A stretch of 64,000 nucleotides of DNA from Sabellastarte sp. h YS-2021 (taxonomy: Eukaryota; Annelida; Polychaeta; Sabellida; Sabellidae). The DNA lies in NCBI GenBank assembly GCA_964017235.1, contig OZ024938.1, forward strand, positions 46,536,332 through 46,600,331, written 5' to 3'. The notes beneath the pieces were generated by a model, which did no database searches, was not told the origin of the DNA, and was given only the letters and a program-made list of their open reading frames with translations. This document shows positions 33,091 through 46,300 of the stretch, in pieces. Made by a program: the position numbers and the translations under genes. The stretch's first letter is position 1. Every line of letters starts with the position of its first letter.

Positions 33091-34340
33091 TACATGCTTT
33101 CAAAATGTCAATGTAGTTGTTATTGTCATGTTTTCAAGTGACAAATCTCTGTTGTATCCCTTTCCAAAATAGATCACACAAATAGCTAAATAAAGCCAAA
33201 AGAAAATGAAACACCAGACATATATGACAATATTTATTTAAAATTAAAGCACAATTTTAGGATATACTATTATATATATGTACAAGTATACCACTGAACA
33301 CACAGAACTTTGATCACTCTTCAAGGTATTGCAAAATAATAAAAATTTTGAAAAGCACATTTAAAGTGAGTTGACTAAAGATTCAGAATACAAAACATAT
33401 ATCATAGACTATCTACTATGAATTTAAATTCAATTCACAGTATTTCCTATCATAACATTTGTCTTTTTCGTTTTTTGTGAATTTCACATCACAAATGACA
33501 CAACAATCAATATCTTGCCTTGCTGTAAAAAGATCAAGGGCTTAGCTTGCCCTTGGGCAAAATAATTACTCCCAATACATGATTAACACAATGTGGGATA
33601 CAAAAATGGCAGCATAGCATGGACACCAAGCTCTTGTAAGACGACATACAAATATACTAACTGGTGACGCAATAAACAAATATACAAGTAATATAATTTG
33701 GTAAATTCTGCTCGCATCTCAAAGACCCCCATTCACTGTAGTTTTGTGGAATGCTTTCAACCATGTAACGTCATGGCTGCCTTGACAACTACAGGGAATT
33801 CCATTACATGACCAGCATCAGAATATCCTTTCTTAAATACTACTGTCCTTCATATAGTGAAATCTCTATATAGAATTGAGCACTAGTTAATCCATGTGTT
33901 AAATGCGATTAATTTAGATGGACCGTCCAGATGCAACATATCTGGCAGCCAATCCTCAACTGATAACTTCACAGATCTCCTAACATGTTCCCATATTAGA
34001 TGGACTATATCTTAAAATCAGAAAGTTAGGCCACATCCAGTAAATACAACTAGACATTAAACAATCTGTCTCATGCTCCCACTTCCGTTGGCTTCTAACA
34101 GTATTTTGCACTTGAGGATGACAATGTAACTTGTGGAAATTAAAGCATACACTTGACTTGGTATACTCTAACATAAAACTTTTGTTATTTTTCTTCTTCT
34201 TCAAAATCAAAGTACTAAATTGCAACACTGGCCACATTGTCGCCAATCAAGTTCAGTTCAATAGCATTTTTGTATAGGCAACACTCTGGCAGTAAGAACC
34301 ATTGCAAACATGTCCACACATTATCCTAGTAAAACAAAAA

Positions 34341-34346
34341 TTTATT
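34341..34346 (-). terminator. Poly(A) signal of HSP60
   Basis: TTTATT on the plus strand is AATAAA on the coding strand, 42 bases past the HSP60 stop. The stretch 33093-34340 holds no other supported gene. Confidence 0.55.
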
Positions 34347-34387
34347 TAAACCCCAGAATGTATTTCTACAACCCTTTTATCTAGTCT

Positions 34388-37300
34388 TTACATCATACCA
34401 CCCATGCCACCCATTCCGCCCATACCACCCATACCTCCACCTGCAGGCATGGGCGGGTCTTCTTTAGGAATCTCGGTGATGACAGCTTCTGCTGTGGCAA
34501 GAAGCGAGGACACTCCAGCAGCATCAACCAGGGCAGTTCTCACCACCTGCAACAAATGGCAACATGAAGAGTAAACATAGAGTATATAAACACCAGACCA
34601 GGTCAATACGGACCAGGCAATATGGCCAAGAATTAGTACAGATCTTGCAAATCGTCAGCAATCCTGACTGTTCGGATATATCATTGTTCATTTTATCTTA
34701 TTTCTAAAACTTTTTGATACAGTTTCTAGTTAGGCCCAGTCACCAGGAAAACCAGCTTATTTTCCGTGTTGTGGGTCAATGGCATTTAATTTTGAATATT
34801 GATTTTCACTTCTGGGACCAAGGTCAAAGTTTGAGCATTATGTCCTGTTGAACAGACTGGGTCAAACTGGGTGAGGTCCTCAGTAATGACACTTGTGGGA
34901 GTCAAACCCAAACACAGATGACAGTCTGTGATAAAAGAACAAACTTGATATGAAAGTCCACAGAGGGCCTCTGTCCTTTCTGGGATGATGGAGGATGCTT
35001 CTCATCGACTTAGCAGTTAATAAATTCATCCATTACTAATCATATGTCGCTGCCAATAAGGATTTATAGGTCAAATCATGACATCTGTGAAGATGCTACA
35101 CTAAAAACGAGCATGTGTCAAAAGCTTCTTCCAACTTTCCTACCCAAGATCAGACCCAAGATCTAAACGCACTGACTCCCTCCAGAGATATAAGGTGTGT
35201 ATTACCTTACTACACTGTGTAAGCTAAAGAAAAATATAGGTAACATTGTGAAAGAGACATTAAACTGAATGTCTAATATACCCTGTACCATATCTCACCT
35301 TTGTTGGGTCAATGATGCCAGTTTTTAACATGTCTACATATTCTGAGTTCATGGCGTCGTATCCTTCACTGCCTGACATACCGATCACCTTCTGCACGAC
35401 CTCCTGAGCATCAACACCCGCATTGCTGGAGATGGTGAAGCATGGGATCTTCAGTGCTTTCTTCACAAGATCAACACCTACATTGCGGAGGTAGTATATT
35501 AACACACAATGTATCCTTTTAATAGCACTTTTTTTGTCTGTAATAGTACATAAGACATAAAATAACTTTTCCAAAATCATACAGCCATCAGATCCACTGT
35601 TATTCATTTATCATCCAAGGTCTCGTCTTCTATATTCAAGAAACAAATTTAAGGGAAATGTGTCCCAAAACCACTAGTTCTTAACCATTCTTTACCAAAA
35701 GGAGGGCATTCACACCTTCCTCATATTTTATTTCATTTCCTCCCATACTCAAGTTACAAGATATAACTGTATTATCTATTTTAGGTCATTGCATCAAGGA
35801 TTTAAACTGTATTTCAAATCGTTTTGACACTGCTTCTAGTCAACTCACACTTGTTCTATGACTGAAGAGTTTATAGTATTACCTATTTTCTGGTCGTCAT
35901 TTACTGCGGTCAAACTGTCTAGTGATGGAAGACATCTGATGAGTGCCACACCACCTCCAGGCACAATGCCCTCCTCCACTGCCGCGCGTGTTGCATTCAG
36001 AGCATCAGTGTATCGGTCCTTCTTCTCATTCACCTCGACCTCACTGGAACCACCCACCTGTGTGGTTTAGAAATATTTTTACTTTGTGGTTCGCAATCAG
36101 GAAACTTTAAGCAGGGCATAGCACAGAAAACATATATCAGACTTAAACAGGATTCAATTTACAATAAATATAGCAATCCAGCATTTTATCAAATTTCACA
36201 AAATATTTTCATATTAATCCTTTCTTGCCATTAATTTTCCCCTCCCAACGATTAAGCTAGAATTAGCTATTCTGAGCAGCATAAAACACACTTTTCAGGG
36301 TGCAGTAAAATCCATTACAAAGGTATTAATATTTGATCACACAATTTCTGTCACCACTTCATCTATCAAGTACAGGCATTTGTCAAACTGTACATCAATG
36401 AATAATGAATTTAGTGGCGAGTTTTTGTAGCACACAAGCCTACCAGACAGATAATTTAAGAGGTATGCAGTCTGCAAATAATGTGTGCAATGTCATCTAA
36501 GCATAACATGTTACAAGCATAAATCACATCAAAGCAACGGTTTACTTTATCGAAGAGAGAACACAGAGTCTGTTATTTGCAATGGAGTACAGTGTTTATT
36601 GCTTCCATAAAGACTTCAGGCTTTTTACACCAGTAACATCTAAATATATTCACAAATTGGAATTCTAGCCAGTAACTCTAGTATTCTTGATCAAAAGCTT
36701 TGGGTAAAATCCTGACCAGCCCTATTTTGGACACAGTTTGGTACACACAGTCTGTTCAGGAATTTGCATGTCACTTTATAAATGTATTGATCTTTCTTAT
36801 GGGTACAATCAGGTATTGTGCTAAATCTACAAACTAGCGGATTCTAAGGCATGCCATCCAAATTGTAATACATAAAGCAGAAGTCGTAAACCAAAATAGG
36901 GTCATCACCAGGGGATCATGGGTGTTCAGTAGAGAGAAAACCGAAGAAGGGAAAGACTTCTGAAACAGGTAAGTTTTAAGTCGCCTTCTAAAATATGATA
37001 GTGTAGGGGCAGTTCGAATTTCCAGTGGCAAATCATTCCTACATTGTGATAATTAGGTCTGTAATAATAGGTTCCAAACATATCATCTGAAGACATGGTT
37101 TTCTTTAGGATGCTTAAGTTTTACTCAGATTTCACTTTTCAACTACGGGTTCAGAAGGAGCAAGAATATGTGGAATTCACCGTTGAATGTGATATTTAGG
37201 GTAACCTCTTTATCATTTGTATTCGCAATTTTAGGTTAGCGAATTTTTTATGCTGTGACAGCCTTGTACTTTTTACTCCCAAATATAAACACCAAGAACA

Positions 37301-40300
37301 AGCTTTTATTTTGTTAACAACCATTCGAAGCCAATCTAAATTTGAAAGCATGTCACATGCCTGAATAGCCAAAGTGTTGTAAGACAATCACCTTGGAAAG
37401 TGAACATGTCATTTCTCTGGCATTTTCTTCCATTGTTTCCACTGCACTTATTTTCAGTGGAACTAGTGGTAAAATGCACTACATATATGTTATATGTTCA
37501 AACATAATACACATTTCCCTTCTAACCTGTATATACATCCATCTTTGCATAGTTACATATTTTAATAAAATTAACCCTCACATACTCAATGGCTTCTGAC
37601 AGAAATGGGTTTCCTGTAAAACTATATTTATTGAGAGAATGATGCATTATCTATGATAGAAGACTTATTTATTTCCTAAATACTATCATATGAATTGAAG
37701 TGTAACTTCAATGTCAGTATTCAACTTCAATTTTTCCACTGCATGTAAAAAATCTAACAAGATGTTCCATTGTTAAATTAGCTACCCACCTTAATAACTG
37801 CCACCCCGTTGGATAGCTTAGCCAGCCTCTCACTGAATTTTTCCTTTTCGTACTCAGAGTTACTTAGATCAATTTCTTCTCTGATCTGGTTCATACGCTT
37901 CTCAACTTCAGCCCTGTCTCCTTTGCCCTGAAAAATTTTACATCTTTGTAATGTACAAACCAGGTCACAGTATATTAATGTTATACAAAGCAGGATCAGT
38001 TATCAAATTTAAATTTATTATAGTCTAACAATGTTTGCAGTACACTTTTTAAGCCACAACAGCAGATGATTCATGAAGAGTGGACATTGTAAAACCATGT
38101 GCAACAAACTGACAAGCAACTAGCAAGTTGTTAACATACAGGGGTTGGGCCAAGATTCAAACTCACAACTGGTTAACATCGGGGGTTGGGCTGAGATTCA
38201 AACTCCCAACTTGCTAACATACAGGGCTTGGGCTGAGATTCAAACTCACTACTTGCTAACATACAAGAGTTGGGCTGAGATTCAAACTCACAACTTGCTA
38301 ACATACAAGAGTTGGGCTGAGATTCAAACGCACAACTTGCCAACATAAGTGGGTTGGGCTGAGATTCAAACTCACAAATGGCTAACATACGGGGGTTGGG
38401 CTGTGATTCAAACTCACAACTTGCTAACATAAGGAGGTTGGGCTCACAATCTAACTCATTCAAACTCGCAATGTAATTGGCAGGGGCTCAACCTAATATT
38501 ACTATACCCCTATGTCCATTAATAGAATGGTTTTATTTTTAAGTTTCAATACAGTCCCCAGAATATTTATGTTTAGATTATAGATGTTCAAAGACTTTCC
38601 ATTATATCTTGTAAAAATTGAGCAAATAATGAGACTCGATAATACCTTCATCATAAGTGTGTCATCTTTAGTCACTGTGACCTCTCCAACCTGACCCAGA
38701 TCCTGGAGTTGCACGTCTTCCAACTGGTACATATTGGCTTCATCACCAAAAACCTGTTAAAAACAAAACGGCCACACTTCAAAAGTATATATCTATACTG
38801 CATTGTTCAGATATTGTCATTATTCAAGACAGCTACAATCCTTTTAAATTAGCTTAACGGCATCTAAAGCTGAAACATATTAATATAGTAACCAAATACA
38901 TGTATAAGGTTACCAAAGCATCAGACAATATCAACTTTCTCTCACTAATTGAAAGATTCCTATGTAAAGCACAGTATCTGTATATTATATTAAAGTCATT
39001 AAACATAAAGTTTATATGCAAATACAATAACAATTTGCAAGAATTTTCTACTGTTTAGCACATGAAGATTTGCCATATAATTTGAAATGTTTACATGTGT
39101 AAAGCATGCACATGTGACCATATCGGTATTTCCTCAAATATGCTTTACATTGGAAACATTTAACCAGTTAGTTGACAGCTAATGCATGCAGTAATTTGGG
39201 TGACCAAAATAAATTCCTTTAGCCTTAAAGGCATTCATGTTAATTTACCTTGGAATGACATTTAAGTAATTAATCGGTGATAACACAGGATTTGGGGTGG
39301 CCATTTTACAAAGAGATAGTTCTTTCAGGAGAAGGGGTACGTCAGCAGAGCTTGTGCCACTTACAACTCCTCCAGTAGCTACAGCCATGTCTCTCAGTGT
39401 GTTCTTCCTGTTATCGCCAAAACCTGGAGCCTTCACTGCCACCACCTGAAGGCCAACTTTCAATCTGCAAAATCATTGACAGAAAGGTCAAAGTTCAGTT
39501 TTTACATATCTGCTGACAATTGAGGTCACACCTGGATAGGCCATCAGAATTTTCATACTTCATACTTGCATGAGATGGATTTGAACCTTCAACCATAGTG
39601 GTGAAAGTCCAACTAGAATTGCATCAATTCAATGCAGTGCATCCCGGATGGGACATGGTATAATCTAACATACAGAGATTCAGCTATTCTGAAATGTGAC
39701 ATCTTGCATTGCCACCAAAATGCAAGATGGCAGCGCTGATTTGGAAACTTAGAAATTTTTCAGAGGCATGATTTCCAAGGTCCATCGCGCTCTAAACGGT
39801 TTTCCAGATAATTTCCAGTTTTGATTTCTGCTGAAATCCAGAAAAGTTGGTGGCAGTTTGACCATACTAAAACCTAAGTTTCCCCAACTTTTGTCCAGGG
39901 ATACAATGATCACTCAGCAAGTTGCCACATTTATAGTAACAAAATGGGACATTCACCATTGAGGAAGATTCATTACTTCACTATTGGGGCATTATTATTA
40001 AATGGTCGCTTTTGTGGCTGTTCAGCTTAACATTTTTCTTGTCTGATGCACAATTTCTGAAACATTTTGCTTGATAAATGTTGATCTGGAAGGGGCATAT
40101 CTCCCTATCGTCAACTCCACACACTACAGCCAGATTTATATACTACACTTATAAATAAATACTTTAATTTACTCACAGTAGAGCTTCATCTCTTTTACTT
40201 GTGGATTCTAAGGTACACTAAGATACCATAAGTGAAAGTTATGTTTTTAATACTTTTTACTTCCCCTTTTAATAGCTAGGGCCAACTCAAAACAAGCCGT

Positions 40301-43300
40301 CAGTGACTCCCATATGTTGTCTCAAGCTGGACTCAAACCAGCCAGGACTAAGGTAACAGCCAAGTGTTAAACTCCTGTCTTCTTAATAAGCTAAGTTAAT
40401 ATAAAATCAAACTTACATTCCATATTTATAATCTCCCAGCTCAATAACTTTGAGCTTTAAACAGGTTATAGGTTATCTAGTGGTTAGAAGTATTGGCATC
40501 TAATCATAGGCTGTTACCTTCATATGTGTTTGACCCTAACAAGTGGCACTCTGGACCTATCCCAATATAACCCTGACTGTTTAACAGGATAAAGAGCACC
40601 AACTTAGACTTTGAGCAATAAAATTCTGTTTTGTATGTTCCAAGGGTGTATACCCCAATGGTCATTGATGGATCACTGGGGAAAGTTAACAAGGATTTAC
40701 TCTAGCACCATTGTGATTTCATGCACATCACTCAATAAAACATGCAGAATCGTGTTTGGTGCATACTAGAGCTGTTGCAAGAGTTCCCAGGTGCTTAAAG
40801 ATGGGCTATCTTGTGAAGGCAAGTGCAAACTGGTGTCCCATAAAAGTACTGAAATATAACTTATTTCCATATAAAGTGGGGGAAAGCCAACATTTAACCA
40901 GATTTCTGTATCCAAAACCAACATTTTGAAAAGAAGTTTCCTTATTTTCACAGATGACTGACTTTTTTCCATATAATAGTTCATTACTATAAAGCGTATA
41001 AGGGTCTCAGAATTTTGTTTTCTTTCGCACAATATTGCAAAAGATTCCCACTTCACACCACAAGACATTCTTCTATTCAAACATGATTTGCAATGCAGTA
41101 AATGACTGGGAAAGCGGCCTTAAACGCAAGAAATATACTTGCCAAGACAAAATCAATAGAACTTTACTTCACTCAGAATGTTAGTAGTATTTCACTACAA
41201 AAGCCAGAATTCTTGCCTGTTTAACACGAGTGTTGACAGTGCTTCTCCATCAATATCCTCGGCAACGATAACCAGTGGTTTCCTTTGAGTATTGGCCAGT
41301 TCTAGTGCTGGAATCATGGACTGCACACTTGAGATCTTCTTTTCACAAAACAACACCAAAGCGTCCTGGTACTCTACCTTGGCACCTAGAAGTAACAGGA
41401 AAGATTTAGACTTACAGTGATAGAGTGAAAATGTGAAATTTGCTGTTGAGAAAAAATTTGGATGTCAGAAATGTGATTTTTTTTTGTGTGAAATCTGTGG
41501 GTTATTTTGTAAATTAAACTTGTGGTTCTCATTTATTAATATTTATAATCACGCAATCATTTAAAAGTTTTTTCTTGAGTCTCAAATTTATCAAAGGCCA
41601 AATTGGGGTTTACGGTCCCTGTTAACAGACTTATCACAGAACAGGTCATTAAAATGGGTTCGGTGCCAAAAATGTGTATACTGGGGGGTCGCCAATGCAA
41701 AACCATCCCGATTCTGCGTTTTAGTACACCCCAACCAATCATGGATGTTTACTCTTAACATCACAATAAAAGTCCCCAAATGCACAAAATGTGTGGTAAA
41801 CGTGTATAATTTCTTCAGATTCCTGGTTTGTTCCCAATATTTTAAGTTTCTCTTCAATTATATGCGATGACAAAAGAGAATGAGGTTAAGAAGTGTAGTA
41901 ACCGAAACATGGCAGTTCTGGTCAAAGTGATTGCTATACAAGTCTGCAAATGCATGAAAAAATGAGACAAAAGCTTGTAATTTCTTCAGATTTTGGGTAT
42001 GTGTCTAATATTTTCACTCATGCTTCCATTATATGTTTTGACAAGCAAAGTTGCAGTTGTAAAATCTTGTCACAGTATTTCAGTTAAATGCTATCAATAC
42101 CGAGACACCGGGCCTACCGACCCATCCCTACCTTTTGACAAATATGATTATGGTGACACAAGTCATCAGCATTATGCATATATCTTTAACAGGCAGAGGG
42201 GCCACGGTGGCAGAGTGTTAACACTCTCGCCTCCCACCTCTGAGGCCGGGGTTCGGACCTGTACAGTGTTGAAAGTGACGTATAACCCCAAATAAATAAA
42301 TTAACAGGCAGATTTCAAAGCCATGGCAACCAAAGTGAAAGCCACATGATTTGCCAAAGCTGATAACCACCAAGCCCCACACAATGTCATGAAGTGGATT
42401 TGAACCCACAACCACAGATTTAAAAGTCAAATGGCTTTTCGATAGTTGATTACATATCCAAACGGTATTAAGATTCTCAATTTAAGTATAACTTCGATCT
42501 CTAGAGTAATACCTTTGGTTGTGTTGATAAAATATGGGGAGATGTACCCTCTGTCAAACTTCATGCCCTCAATCACCTCCAAATCATCTTTCAATGTTTT
42601 TCCTTCCTAAAAACCAATAAAAATGCAAAACTTACGATTATTATATAACCGGCAACAGTTGAATAATGACTTTTTCAAAAAGGAATTTTAAAGGTACATT
42701 AACAGAAAGTTAAAAACACTCGGTGACAAACCGATCAAGTCAAAACTCAATATATGTAGGAATAGCGGGACCACTCCGCATGAGTGCAATTTGGCCACTA
42801 CTGAAACAAATTTGTCAGATATGATAGCACAGGTGTGACTCGGGGTGAGAAATGGGGCAAGTTATCTGGATTGTAATAACCACCAGATAATTGCATTACC
42901 GCTGTAACCAAGTGCCTCAAAATATTGCAATAACTATCCATAATCGGGATAATAAAATTACAGGTGGAATTAATTTGAGGTTCCAGTATTGTAAAATTTG
43001 ATGATATACATGAACAGGTTCAGCACATGTATTCTTGGTTTAATCATTTTAAGAGTACTGAGATAGATTACTTGGCCTCAGTTTTTCAATTGCCCAATTT
43101 ATGAGTATTTAGATCTTTATCACGGCAGAGTCATCGGTAGTTTATATTATCACAAAATCTTAACATAATTGTAATTTTTCCAAAAATATTGTTATTCTTT
43201 CCACAGCTGTATGGTGTAAAAAGGTTGACATATGCTATATATTATATGAAGCAAAAAGTTCAAAATAACATCTGTTACAACTTTACCACAGCAGCGATAT

Positions 43301-46300
43301 ATTTCAACAAACAACCTGCTGCTGACAAGATACAAGCTGTTACAGTTTAGTATAGCAGAGCGCTTAGCACTACAATCACCACACACAAGAGTAGTGCTTA
43401 GACTGCACTGCATTTAATATGTTTCAAGGAACCAGCTATAAAATACCATTATAGTTGCTTGTATCTTTGTAATTTAAAACTATATGACTTTCCAAAAATA
43501 CTAAAATTAATTTTTAACTACATCTGCATCTAATCACAGGCTGTATCCTGTGACGGTTTGACTCCCACAAGTGAAAATGTTGAGGGCCTGTCCCAATATG
43601 ACCCTGGCTGTTGAATGGGACGTAAAACCCCACCTTTGAACTTTAACAACATCTGACCAAGATACAAACAAAAACATCCGATTCAACAATTCACAATATC
43701 CTCATGTACATCTGCTTTACCCACTGGTATAGCTTGTCAGCCCTACCCAGCTCTAACACGACCAGAAGGTGTCATGAGTCATACCTTATTCTCAATATTT
43801 AGGTATTTACTTATTTTATTTATTCTGGTTTTACTGTCGCTTTTAACACTGCAGGTCTTGACAGGTAGATGTACTTGCAGAGGAAACCAGTACATACAGT
43901 TGGTCAAGGTTCTGTACTGTAAACTGCCGATCTGCGGAAAAAAACTACCAACTTTCCCACATAGGCTCCCCGGTTTGAACTGCCAACCTCACAGGTGGGA
44001 GGCGCGTGTGTTACCACTGCGCCCGTCAATATTTACCTAGATTTATGATATAAGTATAGTATATGATGCACTGCTTCACAGTGATGAAACCTGCAAAAAT
44101 TTATGGTCTATCACAAGCAATAACAGTTAATTTATATATTTAGCTTTTCTGAAAACATTCTAATATTTCTCAAACTTGAATTGGGTAGATTGACAAACTT
44201 ACTGAAACACTTAAAGCCGACAACTGAAACTGCTGAATGTGTTAAGAAATGCAATGAATGCAGATACCTTGACAGTAATTGTTCCATCTTTACCAACTTT
44301 CTTCATGGCATTTGAGATGATCTCTCCAATAGCATTGTCTCCATTGGCTGAAATGGTGGCTACCTAGAAATCGAAATATTAACAGAAAAATATAACAAAT
44401 CACAGTTTCACACTTATACTGTGATGAACTTAAGAACGCATGAACACATTGTAACTTCTTTTGAATGATCATAACCAAAATTCTTTAGTTTCAACCACCA
44501 GTCAAAATCAGACGTACAGCCTGGACAGGCATCTAAACAGTGGCAACCATTCCATAACCACTACAGAATGCTGTAAATAAAAGACACCTTTTACACTTTA
44601 AGTAGGATATGGGATGCATTCTTTTTTTTTTTCAGTGTAATAAATTCACCAAATTCCGAAGAAAATAGTTTAATATCTATACTTACTTAAAAAGGAAACA
44701 AGATATGTCGTAGTTTATTCTCTTTATAAAACTTGCATTTCATTTGTAAACATATCTGAAAGTCCTCAAACGTAAAGAATTTAACTGTAGCACGCTAGAG
44801 TATGCAATAACTTTTTGTCTGAAACTATTGCATGTATCATACTTGCAGTAATGTAGCACTAGTTGTACACACACTGTCTACAGATTAGAACAGTGTGGAG
44901 TAGATTAGTGCACTGTAAATGATAGTGTTACCTAAAACTGAAAGATATTATTTGTTTTTGTTTCTCCGTCAAATACAAAGCTAGGCAATAGTTTGTGGTT
45001 AAGATGTTTCACAAAACTTCACTCCAAATTTGGACTTCACGTATCAATATTGAAGTATAGTCCAACACTGGTTTACTTTACCAATAAACAATGAAATTCC
45101 ATAAACATATTTAAAAAATCTCATTATCATTATTTATTGTAAAAAAGCAGTAATAAAGCTATTAAATATCACCTTTTTATCACAAAAAAAGAAGAAAGAA
45201 ATAAAAAATAAATAAAAATATAAAAAAATAAATGAATAAAAATATTACATATCTAAAATTTCAAATAGTCAAAAATCACACTTTTTTAAAGACATCCTGC
45301 AGATGACTGATATATGCTTATTACTGAATACGGATGGTGAAATTCAGAATCACATGGAATTTTTAAGTGTTTATCTGTATAATAACAACACAATAAGCAT
45401 TAATATAGTTTACTACCTGAGCAATTTCCTCTGGTGTGGTTACTTGTTTGGACATGTTTTTGAGTTCTGCAATGACTGCATCTACAGCTAACATCACACC
45501 TACAAAACACACAAAAACATCAAACTCAGTCATAACTGCGACATGGTATCAACAAATAAATGGGCACCCCAATTAAAGCCCCTTTGCAAAGTTTACACAT
45601 TTTGCTGAAAATGGCTTTTCATACTGGGGATAACCCATGTGGTTACATCTACTTATTAATTTAAGAATTGTTGGCATAACATTTAGCTTTAAGCTAAACA
45701 TCTTCATTTAATTTTGTACTAGATAATAGTATTCTTAATCTTTCACCCAATTTTGTGGTGCTATGCCAATTTTACACCTTCAGAAAGAATATTACGGTAT
45801 CAATTAATTTTCCTCACAGCAGTGTCAGATGAAGAAAAATAAGTCTACAGCGATGAATCGTAAAGGTAATTTAGTAAATTACAACTCAACCCGTTAAAGA
45901 AAATTTCATTCCTAACCTCTTCTGATTTCAATGGGATTGGCGCCTTTGCTCATCTTTTCAAAGCCTTCTTTAGCAAATGACCTCGCCAGGATGGTTGCTG
46001 TGGTGGTACCATCTCCTGCCTCCTCATTGGTATTATTAGCGACATCCTGCACAAGTTTTGCCCCAATGTTCTGGAATTTGTCCTTGAGTTCTACAGCTTT
46101 GGCCACAGTCACACCATCTTTGGTGATCTTTGGGCTTCCCCAGCTTTGCTCTATGATGACATTTCTGCCCTGTTAATAAAATTAATTAAATTGTATTTTC
46201 CTCCACTATGGCCTTCAGATGTATTTGCTACTCACAGAATAAGTTAGTAGGGAAAAAAGAGAGTGTCTGATCTGCCATTAAAATTGTGAACATCTGATGC

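Noticed and set aside
38173..38463. 96-residue repeat protein on the minus strand
   Set aside because: Explained by the 42-bp tandem array within an HSP60 intron. No start context or conserved motif.
39245..39364. Read-through of HSP60 exon 7 past GGV
   Set aside because: A perfect gtaagt donor follows, and the conserved continuation VFGDE is found in the exon at 38646-38753.
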